DNA of 64,000 nucleotides. Origin: Straminergon stramineum (taxonomy: Eukaryota > Streptophyta > Bryopsida > Hypnales > Calliergonaceae). Below are positions 48,701 to 60,739 of the stretch, piece by piece. The notes beneath the pieces are model-generated. The model was not told the DNA's origin, did no database searches, and saw only the letters and a list, made by a program, of their open reading frames with translations. The translations under genes and the position numbers were made by a program. Where the stretch lies: assembly GCA_963920665.1 (NCBI GenBank), contig OY987265.1, forward strand, positions 3,105,001-3,169,000, written 5' to 3'. How positions within the stretch are numbered: position 1 is the first letter of the stretch; each line of letters begins with the position of its first letter.

Positions 48701-50053
48701 CCTCTTGACACTGCTCACTGCAACAATGGTTCCAAGACACAAAGCTTCACTTCGCGAGGTCGGCCATCAAATTCTTAAAATTTACAACACCATTTCGGCA
48801 CAGCACTGCATACCTCTTCGGCGAGCTTGGTCAGATTGGTTCCATACTCCTCCAAAGTGGGCATCTTGCTGCCGCTGCTGCCGCTGCCACCGCCTACTCC
48901 AACAGCCTCGGTGTTCTCGCCGACCATTCGAATCACCTATCAAAATCGTAAAACCTCTTCTTAAACCCCTGCACTCGACCTCAATCATGCAAATTCTTTC
49001 TTCAAACCCGATCATGTAAATCACCAGAACTCACTGCTCCAACGACTGTTTCACCTCTCTCAGAAACAATTTTCTATTCAGCCTTGCTAACAAGCTTAAC
49101 CCTCTAGGGTTTAGGAAGTAGGGAGCCAAATCCTCCCGGAACAAGATTCATGATGTCTCTGCCAGGGAAATATGCTTTCCCGTCAAAAAAGAAACGAAAA
49201 TATAGCCTCCATACCTGCGTGCGAATGTTGCTGGGGTCCGCTCCAAGATTCTCAAGAACTCGCGCGGCCACACCCTCACCCTCTCTTAGCAGTCCAAGCA
49301 GCAAATGCTCGGTTCCAATGTAGTTGTGACCTGCATTCCAGCGTCAAGGGCTTCAATCATTCCACTCAATTTGATTCGCGGCAACTGCGACACCTCTCCT
49401 GGCAGTCTTTCAAAATTGCATAATCCGATCAAATAGATACATGGCTCAAAGCAGATGCACTTACCGAGTTGCCTGGCTTCTTCCAGTGAAAGCTCCAGGA
49501 CACGCTTCGCCCGGGGAGTGAAGGGGATCTCAACGGCCACGAAGCCGCTTCCCCGACCAATGATCTTCTCCACCTCCACACGGGCCTCCTTCAAATTCAC
49601 TCCCATGGACTTCAACACCTTGGCAGCAATCCCAGTGCCTTCCCCAATGAGCCCCAGCAAAATTTGCTCCGTGCCAACGAAATTGTGCCCCAAGCGCCGG
49701 GCTTCTTCCTGCGCCAACATGATGACCTTGATGGCCTTCTCCGTGAACCGCTCAAACATGGCAGTCGTCACGGCCCTCGACGCCCCACTCCGCTTCGACA
49801 ACGCTGTGGAGTTCGCCACCACGGACTTGAAATCCTTTCCTTGTTTCACAGCCAAGGAATCAATCACGGAAGCCTTGCGCATCCCTGAGAACGATTGAAA
49901 CGGAGCAATACTCAAACTCGCCTGCACATTACGTCTTCCCACGAATGCCACCCTCACACCCGCCCGTCTCTTGCTCTTGGCACCGCCGTGGAGCTGACCA
50001 ACTGGCGACGCTCCCACAGACGGAAGCATCAAAGAGTGCGCCATTGACGCCAT
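45722..50053 (-). CDS. clpC: Chloroplast Clp protease ATP-binding chaperone ClpC, nine exons
   Basis: A class I Hsp100 AAA+ unfoldase that feeds proteins to the stromal ClpPR protease and assists import at the inner envelope. Exons in transcript order: 50053-49465, 49330-49215, 48936-48814, 48590-48189, 47976-47759, 47549-47474, 47285-47196, 47038-46100, 45973-45722; 2805 nt, 934 residues plus stop, every join in frame with GT-AG borders. A serine/arginine-rich leader (about 1-95) looks like a transit peptide. Two Clp_N repeats follow ([15 protein letters not shown] in exon 1, [15 protein letters not shown] in exon 2). AAA-1 has Walker A GEPGVGKT (308-315) and Walker B ILVIDE (375-380). A UVR-like helical segment spans exons 7-8 (about 509-552). 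AAA-2 has Walker A GPTGVGKS (651-658), Walker B VVLFDE (719-724) and an IGF loop that docks ClpP. The chosen start is the first ATG giving a transit-like leader (MASMAHS). No defect is seen. Confidence 0.97.
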
Positions 50054-50500
50054 CGATCGCTCAATGCACCACCTACAGTTTTTAAAATTTCGAAGTACCG
50101 AAACCCCAATCAACCGCTTTTCTACAAAATCACCTAAACCTTCCCGAATTCCGAAACCCTATTCCCTGGAACTGAGACTAAATAGTGAATGCAGCCACCG
50201 CCGGAGACGTGGACTCCAGGAGAAGGCTTCGGAAGGGCCTGGAAGCCACTCCCCTGAAGCTGATGGCGATGGAGGTGGCGCAGGGGTGAAGTGTACAATT
50301 GGGTTCAGGAAGGCCCCGCTGCAGCAACAAGAATTGAAGGGGAAAAGGGATAAGGGGCTCTTGGCCACCGGGGTACTGTCTCGGGCTTCGGAGCCCGCGG
50401 GTCGCGGGTTTGCCGGTCGCCTTGGAAGCTGTTCATGGGCATGGAGGATTCGAATTAGGGCATTTTTGGATCCTAGTCTGAGTGTTCTGACATCCTAACC
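50054..50500 (-). promoter_or_regulatory. 5' leader and promoter region of clpC
   Basis: GC-rich DNA directly upstream of the clpC start, fading into AT-rich sequence after about 50500. It contains open frames on both strands (144 codons plus, 69 codons minus) that are best explained by composition. No unambiguous TATA box was identified. Confidence 0.4.
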
Positions 50501-51780
50501 TGTATAGGGTTACCGGAATCTATCTATCCACACCTTTAAGTTTGTATTGTTTTGTTTGTTATGTTGAGATCTCACCAAGAGCACGTCTCCATTGCATTTT
50601 TGATATTGTTCCCTTGGCAAGGAGGGGTGCATAAGCTTTGTTTTGTGGTGTTGGGACTTACAATGGGAAAGCTATATAGATTTATGAATTATTTTTTAAT
50701 CTTAAATTATGCTAAATTATGTGTCCTTTAAACCGTGCATCCCTTGGTCATGTTCTTGGTCTCGCTAGAAAGCTCTCTACAAGTAGTAGTGTAGTCCTTT
50801 TTTGTGGCATTTAGACCTATGGTAAAAAAGTTAGGGATATTTGAGTTATTTTTGGATTTGAAATTATGCTAAATTATGTATTTTTTAATGTGCATTCCCC
50901 GTTCTCACTGTTGATTGTGGTTTCCGAAATTTCACCTAAGTGAACCAAAGTTAACTTACATTACTGTAGTCAAAGCATCTTTTAATAGATGCGCACCTGG
51001 AATCATCCGTCACTAATTACAAATGAGCATACAACACTATACTCTAAGTTAATCTTAGCAATTGGTGAAGAGTGAGCCAAGTTCTCAATACTGATCGATG
51101 CTCACTGTCATTGCATCATCAGAGCCAAGGTGAGCCTTGCAATGCCACAGTGAGTGGTTATGAGAAAATTAGACAAACAAAGAGTATATCGTATGGAATT
51201 TCTCAAGAACAGATTGAAAAAAATTGTCAATAGTAATGTAGCAGCATTTGCATTTTGGTACCTATATTCTTGAAGTACTTAAGTTTCTGTTTAACATGCG
51301 ATCTCTTGCAGGTGTTTGTTTCCAGTAATTTATGGACTTAAAGATTATATCATTGACTATCCAAGAAGTGTACTAAACATATGTTTCTTCTATTGTAGGT
51401 AGGTAGGTGAGAGTACTCTTGAACCTAGTGAGCGCACTTTAATTTGTACAACAACAATCAAATGCCACCAAGTATGTTAGGTCACAAGTTTTCTTTCATG
51501 TAAATCTTTTTTTAATTTTTGCAAATTGCTTTAAGTGTCACGATGTTTAAGGTAGAGAAGTTTGTACTTAAGAGTTATTGATTCTTGATTTGTGTTTTTG
51601 AATGGTGCTATAGTGCCATACAAGTGAGAGTAAAATTCTATTCAACTACTCATCTTTATAATTAAGACTCATTAGCATTATTACTAGTAATTAAAATTGC
51701 TCAAAGTGATAGTGAATAATTCTGCATACTCTTTTAAGCATACTTTTAAGCATTATTTCCATATTAATTTTTATGCATGA
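50500..51780. other. Intergenic, nothing recognised
   Basis: Moderately AT-rich. There is a partial internal similarity (TTAAATTATGCTAAATTATG at about 50702 and again about 50862). No gene is supported. Confidence 0.4.
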
Positions 51781-51794
51781 TGATAGGTATCATC

Positions 51795-53787
51795 ATGGTT
51801 TGGGATAGAGATCACAATGTGATCTCCAAATTCAGACCTCCTAAGACAGCATCTGAGGTGATTGGAGCTCTACTCAGAGAAGGAAAACTTCTTGACAACG
51901 ATGAGATTCAACTAGTGGGACAAGATTCTTTGGAGGCAGGTGATTATACTTTCATATCACAAGTTGCAAGTCCTATTGCAACTCTTGGTGCACACCAATT
52001 AGACACATGTGCAGAACAAGTGTCAACAATTATTGCTACACCTCTTGTAGTACATGATGCCAGATCCCCGAAACAAGATGGAGAACAAGAATTTGAAGAA
52101 AAGTCTATGGCAGTATCAGAGTATGAACAACTACAAAATAAGAAGGTGGCATTCAATCAAAAATGATTCATAGAGTTATTCCCAAAGAAGTAAGTTTTTT
52201 CTTACTAATTTTTATTTATTTGAAATGATAAAATGTTCTTGAAAGTAAACTAGAATATGAACAGTTTGAATGGTCAATGACCATAGAACCATAATGCCGT
52301 CCAAAATCTATATATAAAATAAAATATTTGTTATAATATCAAATTTTGATGTGCCAAAATTATGTTGTTCAATGGTCATTGATTACAATTGTTCAATGTC
52401 AATTGTACAAAGAAATCAAGCCCAAGTAGGAGAAAGAATATGCGAAATAAAAGAACAGATGAAAGAATCTCCAAAGATGGTCACAGGGAAGTCATCAGAG
52501 GTAAAAGACATACGAATGAAACCAATTCCAGGGTATGACCAGATCTTTAAACCTCCATCAAGAGTTGATAGAGACCCTTCAAAAAAATATGTCAAAGAAG
52601 CTTTGAGACTGGATTTTAATTCCCAATATCACACATTCATGTCAAATAAGAGGCTTCTAAAGGATTGGCTTCGAGAGGCAGGTTTCTATGCTACAGCTCC
52701 TAATCTAAAATCTGATATGGAGGCAAAAATGGCTTTGAAGAAGCTTATTTCAGTGAAGCATTCAAACCTTGCAGCACTCAATTTTGATAGCAGTACTATG
52801 AGGTGTCAAGAGAAAGACATTTATGCAACTGCAAAATCAATGCTACAATATTTGAGAAAGGCAGATGGTGGGAATCATATGGAAGTTGGACGTGAAGAGT
52901 CTAATGGTGAAGATTTTGATGCTCCACAAGCTATGGGGGATCCTATAGTTCTATCCCAAAACCAAAGTGTAAGTTCTTGAATTTACTAAGCTTTTAATTG
53001 TTTTAGAGTAGCTTTTGATTATTTATCCTTTATTCTTTAAAATTTGACTCATTTGCATGTGTGTGGTAGGGAATTTCAATTATGCAGTCAAAAGCATTGA
53101 ATCTATCCAGTTTGGGGCTTCCTCCCAAAATCTCAAAGCCTTCCCCAATCCCCAAAGCATCATTTGTGCTTCAAAACATGAACAATGACCATTGCAAACT
53201 ACAAGTTGTCTGTTTGGAGGCATTAGCTAGTGACTATGACACAACTAATGCTAAGATAAGGATCATGAATTCAATGCCGTTTAATAGTCTGAGTTTGTAA
53301 ACTAGTATGATATCACATTAGAAATTTGTTCAATCTTTTATTTATTTTGACACTACTATATGAAATCTTTTAGATTGTCCTATTGTATTTGTAAATTTGT
53401 CATTGCCATTTATTATCACTTATTTAAAATAATTCTCTAATCATGCAGATGGTGGATGATAGTGAGCGGCTAGTGGTTGGTAGAGTGCCAATTCCAACAG
53501 TTTCTACAAGGAAGAGGAAAGGTATTGCTCCTACAAAAGCAAGTGGTAGCTTTGAAAAGATAAGTGGTAATGAGTTAAGAATAGATTCTGTGGCTACTGC
53601 TGAAAGAGTTGTATTGAGAGAATTTGGACTAACCGATGTGGATGTGATGTACTCAAAACTAAAGGGTTACATGAGAGAGCAGAATAAGCTTGACACAAAA
53701 AAACCTTTCAAAAATAGCTTAAAGCTACGTGAGGAAGAAACATTGATGAGAGTAGCACAATACATGGTAGAAAAGTTTGACAATTAG
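51795..53787 (+). pseudogene. Multi-exon gene of unknown family with a ubiquitin-like head, interrupted by one stop
   Basis: Likely exons: 51795-52189, 52413-52968, 53070 to about 53300, 53452-53787. The first join (donor GAA|GTAAGT, acceptor ACAAAG|) keeps frame, as does the second (AAAGT|GTAAGT to GTAG|GGAATT). The third join is unresolved. Exon 1 reads MVWDRDHNVISKFRPPKTAS with a hydrophobic/charged pattern ending GDYTFISQ, which suggests a beta-grasp head like that of Crinkler-type proteins (inference). The reading frame meets TGA at 52164-52166 and then continues FIELFPKK into exon 2, so the stop is probably a CGA-to-TGA change. Exon 2 has a basic-aromatic region (KRLLKDWLREAGFYATAP); exon 4 ends KLREEETLMRVAQYMVEKF. 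No catalytic motif is recognised. It may be a transposon-borne gene. Confidence 0.5.
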
Positions 53788-53810
53788 TATTCTACGTGCA
53801 TAAGTTAGTA

Positions 53811-53998
53811 GACCATTCGTTCATTAGACCATTTTTTTAGTTAGACCATTTGTTCATTAGACCATTTTTTAGTTAGAACATTTTTAGTTAGAACATTTGT
53901 CATTTACTACATTTGCAAATCATCGCATTTGTCATTTATTGCATTTTCCATTTACTACACTTTCCATTTACTACATTTGTCATTCCCTAGTTTCAAAA
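53811..53998 (+). repeat. Degenerate tandem repeat after the unknown gene
   Basis: The sequence alternates TTAGACCATTT, GTTCATTAGACCATTTTTT and TTAGAACATTT units, then CATTTACTACATTTGTC units, over about 190 bases directly downstream of the stop codon at 53785-53787. It probably lies in the 3' untranslated region or just beyond. Confidence 0.7.
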
Positions 53999-53999
53999 T

Positions 54000-56025
54000 G
54001 TAGAGATGGTAGTGTGTTTCCTAGATTGTTTCAGTTGCTACTTTAGCATTACATTGATGGTAAAAGAGTTAGTAAATTGTTTTGTTTTATTAGGTAGGAA
54101 ACAAAATAATCTCCTTGTGTATCAGTTGTATGAACTTACTCGGTTGCTCCCGTCGCAAAAAATGATGAGATTTTCCATTCTCTTGTTATATAATGTTCTC
54201 ATGCTTGAAGCCTTCCACACGTTTGGATCAGTTTTTAAAACTGAACGTAGTATGTAACGTGTCAATGATGTACTACGATAAAATCATCAAGTGTTTTACG
54301 GTTCTCATGCATGTGTTGCACTGGAGTAGCCGTGCATCATCTTATGGATGAGATTGATGCTACTAGTAGTCGGTCATTTAGTGAAGGTACAAGTGCAAAT
54401 AGGGAAATTTAGTGTTTATCAATAGAGCTCCTGAATCACCTTGACGGTTTCAAGAAACTTGGCAATGTAAATTTGGTCTCTGTACGTGTACATTATAATT
54501 GTCCTAAATCCTGAGTGATCCAGTGTCACTCCTTACAATGTGCAAACTAGGAGTGATTTTACACAAAGCTTTTGCCCGTCAGACATCAATGAAAATCTAA
54601 TGAAAGGCCACAAACTATAGAACTCGTCGGAAAATCTGATAATTTGAAAACCAGTAATATAGAAAACTCGTATTTAAAAACCCATGTAAATGTTGAAGCA
54701 GAGTGTCAAAACGCTAGTTGAGGTACTTTTGAAAACCAACGCTAGTTTAGATGAGCTTGAGTTCTAGAACTGCATTGGTAGGATTGTTCTTTGGCTAGGT
54801 GGAAATGACGTTCTATACCCAACCTTTCTGTACCCGGGTCGATTGGACCGGATGATTGAAATTTCGTTGCCAAATGAGCAAGGCCAAACAAAGCTTCTAA
54901 AAATTCAAGCATAACAAAGCGTGGGGAAAGTAACAAGGAAACTTCAGAATTCTGTAAACAAATCAATGTCCTTCAAATCAGGTAGGCCATCTACATCAAC
55001 CAAACCTTCAGCCAGACCTTCAACGTCAGGCCCAACTTCAACACCTCTTGAATTACAAAAAAAAATGTTAAAACCAAAAATCAAAATTTCATTAAACATC
55101 AAACTCAAAACTAAATTAAATATGTTGCAATTTAAGACGAACCTGGCTCCAACGTTTGTAGAAGATTTCTTAAAAATTTGATCGTTTCCCTTTTTTGCGC
55201 TTCACATTTAGCATCCTATTTTATTAAAAAGAGAATAATTAAGTTTTTAAAATATAATTTTCAAAAAAAGTTACTAAAAAGAAAAAAAAAGGCAAGAAAA
55301 GCAAATTTGGACTAACCAGTATTACACCATTTGTTGGGACAAGTGCAACAACGACTTTAGTTAGTTCATCTTTCAATGCTTGCAATGGCAACGATGCTAG
55401 CATGTGAACTTGGAGTGGCGAGCCTATGAGCTTTGAGCATGGAGCTTGTGAGCATGGAGCCCTGAAAACCTTTTTTAGCAAAAAAAATCCAAAAATAGAA
55501 TTTTGTTCCTATTTATAGTAAATTTTGTGACCTATGACCGTTTCCCCTATAATCATGGATTGTGATATGAGTCATTTTCCATTGTCTTGAAATTATTAAT
55601 TACTATGTGAAAAGACCTTCAAACTTTGTTGAAAGTTTGAGCACTTGGTTCAATGACTAAAACAAAAAATGTGGCAGATGTTGTGAGTATTCTAGACAAA
55701 TGTCATGTGGGAGTTACTATGTTGCAATGTTTTGACTAGCTAGATTGAATACATAGAATAAAGACTTATGAATATACCATTACGATTAGGATTTCCAACA
55801 TGCACTAGTATAAGTGGACATGTATAGGATGAGTTGCCAACCTAAAGGGTAGGGTGAGATGATGACCACAAGCCATTGTGGATTTGTAGTAGACATTTCA
55901 CCCTAATCTTGAGGTGTTTTACTACACATAATTTTCAAATCTAAAATTAATTTTTCTTCATGATTGTAAGTATTGGGAAATGTTGACATCTTGAAACAAA
56001 TACTAGAAAATGACCAACTAAAGGG
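54000..56025. other. Intergenic, nothing recognised
   Basis: Short frames on both strands (under 90 codons) with background composition. The words GATGCTAGCATGTGA and GAGCCTATGA at about 55393 also occur near 37480-37512, suggesting another dispersed repeat fragment. Confidence 0.35.
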
Positions 56026-56027
56026 GG

Positions 56028-56350
56028 AAAGCAACAAGATGGGAAAAGAATAAGACATTGGATAAAGAAAAATTATAGGGAAAGAAAGAAAAAGTGGGGG
56101 AAGAAAAAAAAGGGAAAGAAAAAAAAATGGGAAAAGGAAAAAAAATAGGGAAAGAAAGAAAATAGGGTTTAGGATAAAAATAGGGAAAGAAAAAGAATGG
56201 AAAAGGAAAAGGATTTAGAGAAAGAAAACAATTGGGAAAAAAAATACTTTAGGAAAAATGGGTAAAGGAAAAAAATGGGTTTAGAAAAAAAATCGAAAAG
56301 AAATAACAAGAAAGGAAGGAGAATGAGAAAACCTAGAAAGAAATGGAAAA
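56028..56350 (+). repeat. Long purine-rich tract
   Basis: For about 320 bases the plus strand is almost only A and G, made of GGGAAAGAAAAA-like units (for example GGGAAAGAAAGAAAATAGGG), with few pyrimidines. It lies just beyond the 3' end of the transposase gene at 56652-60739. Confidence 0.8.
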
Positions 56351-56651
56351 TCTAAGTGAAAAATGATGGAATTCAAAAGACAATGAAGAAGTTTACAAAT
56401 GGGAAAAATTTGGGGAAAAATAGGAAGAATTTCTTTCTATATCATATTTGCTTTACTAAAATAGGATATAGGGTTGTACATAGTTATAGTCATTTACATG
56501 AATTAACTTCAAAACAATTGACTAATTACATTTGCTTCCATATTCCAAGAATGCATTCACCAAAAAGTTCCAAAAGCTTCAAATAATTTCAATCATAATA
56601 TATGTGAATGAATATAATATGAGTGAAGTACATGGATAAATGTAGCCATGC

Positions 56652-58040
56652 CTATTTTGAAATTGTGATGATTCCTGCTCGAACTAGAAGTACCTTCAAC
56701 TCATTGAAGCTATAACTTGGAGCATGAATGAATTTATCATCATGTATGTCCATTTTGTAGAAGTACCGGTACAGATAGTACAAGTGCTTGCAATTCACAT
56801 ACTGTTGGCTACCTCCAATGGCAGAAATAGCCATATTCACGAAGTCTAGGCATGTGCATGTGGGATACATTCCTATAATAATTTGATAGACGTTTCTATT
56901 AGCATCTACCCTAGTTTCTAAGGAAACTATTGCATCTAGGCCTAGAAAGGGGAGCAAGGTTACTACCAATATTTGTCCTCTAATGTTGCCAGCACTTTCC
57001 CACTTATTTCTTTGCTTTGTTGTTGGTGCATTTGCAATTCGCCGTATGGTTCGGTTGTTTCTCATCGTTGGATATGCATTTGCATTTGTTGGAGGCGGTT
57101 TATCGTAGAAGACACTCCTCAATATATTGGACATGTTAAAGAGTCGACGTGGTGACAACGTCGATCGTTCTTGGAGACGAAAGCTAGCATGTTGCAACAA
57201 TAATGTCTCTTCTTGACTAAGGTTGGTTCTAGTCAAAATAGGCCATACCTCTGGTACCTCGGGCCAATCTATTACCCACTTGGGCTTGGTTCCTTTCATG
57301 CATTGTTCTATATCATCTCCACGGAACCAAACGTCTGCCACAACCTCTCTTTTACTTTCGTACTCTTCCTTTCTCCCACGATAGGTTGGAGTTGGGGTTC
57401 CCTTCTTTCCCCTTGCAATTTTGGCAGTGCACTTGAGATTTGATCCTCGTTGTTGAGTAAAACACTTAGCATTTGATTTGTGACTGATCTTTGCAATGTG
57501 CCACTCCAATGTATCACAATCGATTTCAAATGCAATCGTAACATGTCGGGAAGGGTCCACCTCGGTCTGCTTTCCTTTATCTTCAAATGACTCAATAGAA
57601 GCCGTTGTAGATCTTGTTCGAACACACGGTTGAGAGAAATTTACTTTGTCCGGTCTATGTGAGTCCCCTGTATCACCAATGGGTACATCCAACTTCTTCT
57701 TAGTGCTTCCAAAGATTTCTTTTCCTTCCAAATGTGGTATGCGAGTTCCAACACCTTTTGCTCTAGGTAATGTATTTATTGCCTCTACTATCTTCTTAGG
57801 GTCTCTGCTTCGTCTCGTAGCTCTCAACTTCAACTCCCCCTTCGATGGACCAGATCCTAAGGCATGTCCTCTCAAGTAAGCACGATAGTTTGTCATTTGT
57901 ATCCATGCGCAAATACTATCATCGCAAGTAGCGTCAAACAAGTTGTTTCCTCGGTTTTTGGACATTTGAAGCCACTTGTTATGAACTATTTCTAACAAGT
58001 TGCATGAAGGCAAGTCCGTCATCTCCTCCAAAGTCAAACC
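56652..58040 (-). pseudogene. Last exon of the MULE transposase, SWIM zinc finger intact
   Basis: This exon is open for 462 codons (GLTLEEMTDL to AGIITISK) although the upstream exon carries four stops. Its first part (EIVHNKWLQMSKNRG) resembles the helical region after the catalytic core; the middle is lysine/arginine-rich and low in secondary-structure signal. The SWIM motif has cysteines at about residues 394, 396 and 416 and histidine 418 of the frame that begins at 58037. SWIM fingers are thought to help transposases bind DNA or proteins. The acceptor TTTCTAG directly precedes GGT TTG. Confidence 0.7.
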
Positions 58041-60739
58041 CTAGAAATCCATCCACAAAAACATGACGTTATAAATTCAATTTCATGCCTCATAACCATC
58101 AACATTTTTTAACTTAAACTTTGTCTATATGGATTTCAAATGAAATTACTAAATGAGGGATCTTCCAATACAATAAAATACACATTTTGGGGCATCCTAT
58201 GCAAACAAACATTGTAATAATTAGGCAGGTTTATTTTGATAGTGATAGGAGTGTATATCCCATTTGCATATTTATAATTTTTCTTAAAAAATTTAATTTT
58301 AATTTTGTAGGCCCCAAACCTAAAACGTGGGTATTGCAAGGTAGTACAAAAATAACCGTCAGATCCGACCGATGTTTCCATGCTATCTTCCAATACCCAC
58401 AGTTTGGGAAAAAATGTATAATCAAAAAAACAAATTAAAAGTCAAGGGTATTTGGAAATTTGTACTTAATTCAAACATGCTTCCTTGAAACCAAATATTA
58501 TCACATATCGCTCACATCTAACAATATTGACATAAAAATGTAAAAGAATAAATTAGAAAACATAGTTCACATACCATGTCCATGCAAGCTCCCCATTGAC
58601 GGTACCTAAAATGCCAAAATGCTAGCCAATGGTCTAAATGATGAAGACCATCCTTAGTAGCAGTTGCAAATGATAACCACCATGAATGAATCGCAAGGTA
58701 ACGTGTCTCCGCCTCATCCATATTCTTTGACTCTTTGTATTGTTTGCATAGCTGTATGTATTGTTATTGGAATGCTTCCTTGATGTGCTTCTGTGTGTGT
58801 TTATGAAGAGAAGTACTCCAGTGCAATAAGCATGTCCTCTCACAATTCTCTATTTTTTCATCAGATGAACCACTTCCGTAGACAATACGAATCGCATTCC
58901 AATTGGCCATAGCGCTATCTGCGATGAATCCCTTGAAGTTTGGATGGTCAACTCCATGTCTTGCCATGACTACATTCAACGACCTCTAGAACTGCACTTG
59001 GACCTCAGTATCTTCAGATTGCATGTCACATGTTGAAATGGTCATGACCTTCTTGTATCCAGAATCATACACGTGGCAAGCCATTGTAGTCCACTCTTTC
59101 ACGCACTTAACATGGTCAAACATCATCCATGCATTTTGAAGATCACCTCCAGGTTGCATACGCCTCACCAAGTCTACTCCACTTTTTGGTCCCTCGGTGA
59201 GCATCTTGAACATGTACATCTTCTCTTTGCCTTGGCCAGGGAAGACATTGTCGTGTATGAATTCAAACTTTGACTCTTTCTTTATGGTCATAATGTTGTC
59301 GATCACGCCTCCTTAGTTGTTCGAACGAAATGAAGAAATCACATTTCGTATGTTTGGACTGCTCAAATATTGGAAGTGATCCATGACCTCCTCCATTTCC
59401 TCCTCCTTCAACATCTCTTTCTCTTTCTCTCCGTTATGAAATAGATAGCATGTAAGAAAGTCCTTGCTAGCAGAAAGAGCAATTGTAGAGTTGTTGGTTG
59501 TTGGTGTCTTGGCCACTTGCTCCGCAATGAGTCCACAAATCTTTTCTGTAGAATCTCTATACATGCCCATTGCGACAGGGTGAGCATGATTTCCTAAGTG
59601 AATTGCGGCCCTTGTCAATTTAGGATTCTCACCGTAGGAGTAGTACATCCTAGCATTGCAAGTGTTTAGATATGTAGGTGATATATTGCAAACTTTGCAA
59701 ACTAGAGTACAATCTTTCGGAGGACTGGCCCCTACTGCAAAAGGAAAGGTTGTGTACCCAGTCCATTCAATTTCATTGCATTTAGAAGCCCTCTTCAAGT
59801 AATCACAGTCTGAATTTTCACAAACAAGGTAACCAGCACAGTATGACTTATGAAACTTGAGACTGTCGGAGTTGTGAATGTTTGTCGTCACCAACTTGCA
59901 CTAGGGGTGTCCATCGTATCGCTTGTCCATTCCTTCTAAGTTCCTCGATGATGATGAAGACAAAGATGAGCGACATGGAGGCAATTCAAAGATGACAACC
60001 CCATTGAAGACAAGAGGAAGAAAGTTGACACGATGGTGCTTCATGTTGTTCAAATCCATTGTTGACAATTCGTTCCTAGAATGGTGCATAGTGGCTAGTC
60101 TCCTCAAACAATCCATTATGCTCACTAGGTCAACTATATTGGGATGCAACGGGGGACGAGACAATACAGGCTGTATTGGACTACTCAACGGGGTACTTAG
60201 TAGTAAGTTCAATGAACCCTTCTCTTTCGATGCAGATTGCATACAACATGATTGCTTTTGAAAATTGAGTTGGACAACTTTCCTTCTGATTTACTAGACA
60301 ACTCTATGATAGGATCTATTTTCTCAACTTTCATTGCTTGGAGAACTGCAATATTAGGAATGGCAAGAAAGTGAGGAAACATTTCACAAGGTGGAGTACC
60401 TGATATCATGTGAGTGATATATGGCATATCCATAGTGGATGTATCTGAATGACGACTTAAGATCTCAATTGACACGGCTAGCATAGATAGAGGAAGTCCA
60501 AAAGCTCTATAATTTACACATGGAAGAGACCAACATTGTTCATCTTCTTGCATAGACATGACAATAGGGACAAATTGTTGTACTCCTGATTCCGACTTCC
60601 TCTCTTCTTCGACATAGATAGAAGATTCCACAAATTCAAAGCGGACATGAAGTAGATGTCTTAGTACTCTTGCACATCCTCCCTTGTCTATAGGAAACAC
60701 AAGTAGAACGTCATAACCATCTACATGAATACAAGCCAT
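56652..60739 (-). mobile_element. Decayed Mutator-like (MULE) transposase gene
   Basis: Read on the minus strand: an N-terminal part 60739-60209, a frame break near 60210-60240, then a single frame from 60242 to 58575, an intron (58574-58041, GTATGT...TTTCTAG) and a last exon 58040-56652. The long frame is interrupted by in-frame stops at 59903-59901 (TAG), 59315-59313 (TAA), 58988-58986 (TAG) and 58766-58764 (TAA). Zinc-binding-like clusters (CKVC ... CNAR, HLGNHAHP) lie upstream of the DDE-like core: CDMQSED (first acidic residue), GFIADSAMANWNA (second), and the MULE-type C-x-x-H (TCLLHW). The last exon ends in a SWIM zinc finger, C-x-C-x19-C-x-H. No terminal inverted repeats were found. 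A related KDZ-type assignment is possible but less likely given the C-x-x-H and SWIM motifs. Confidence 0.75.

Noticed and set aside
58764..59903. Reassigned stop codons (TAA/TAG read as an amino acid)
   Set aside because: clpC and the cereblon-like gene end at TAA and TAG at the lengths expected for their families, so the standard code applies and the transposase is simply decayed.
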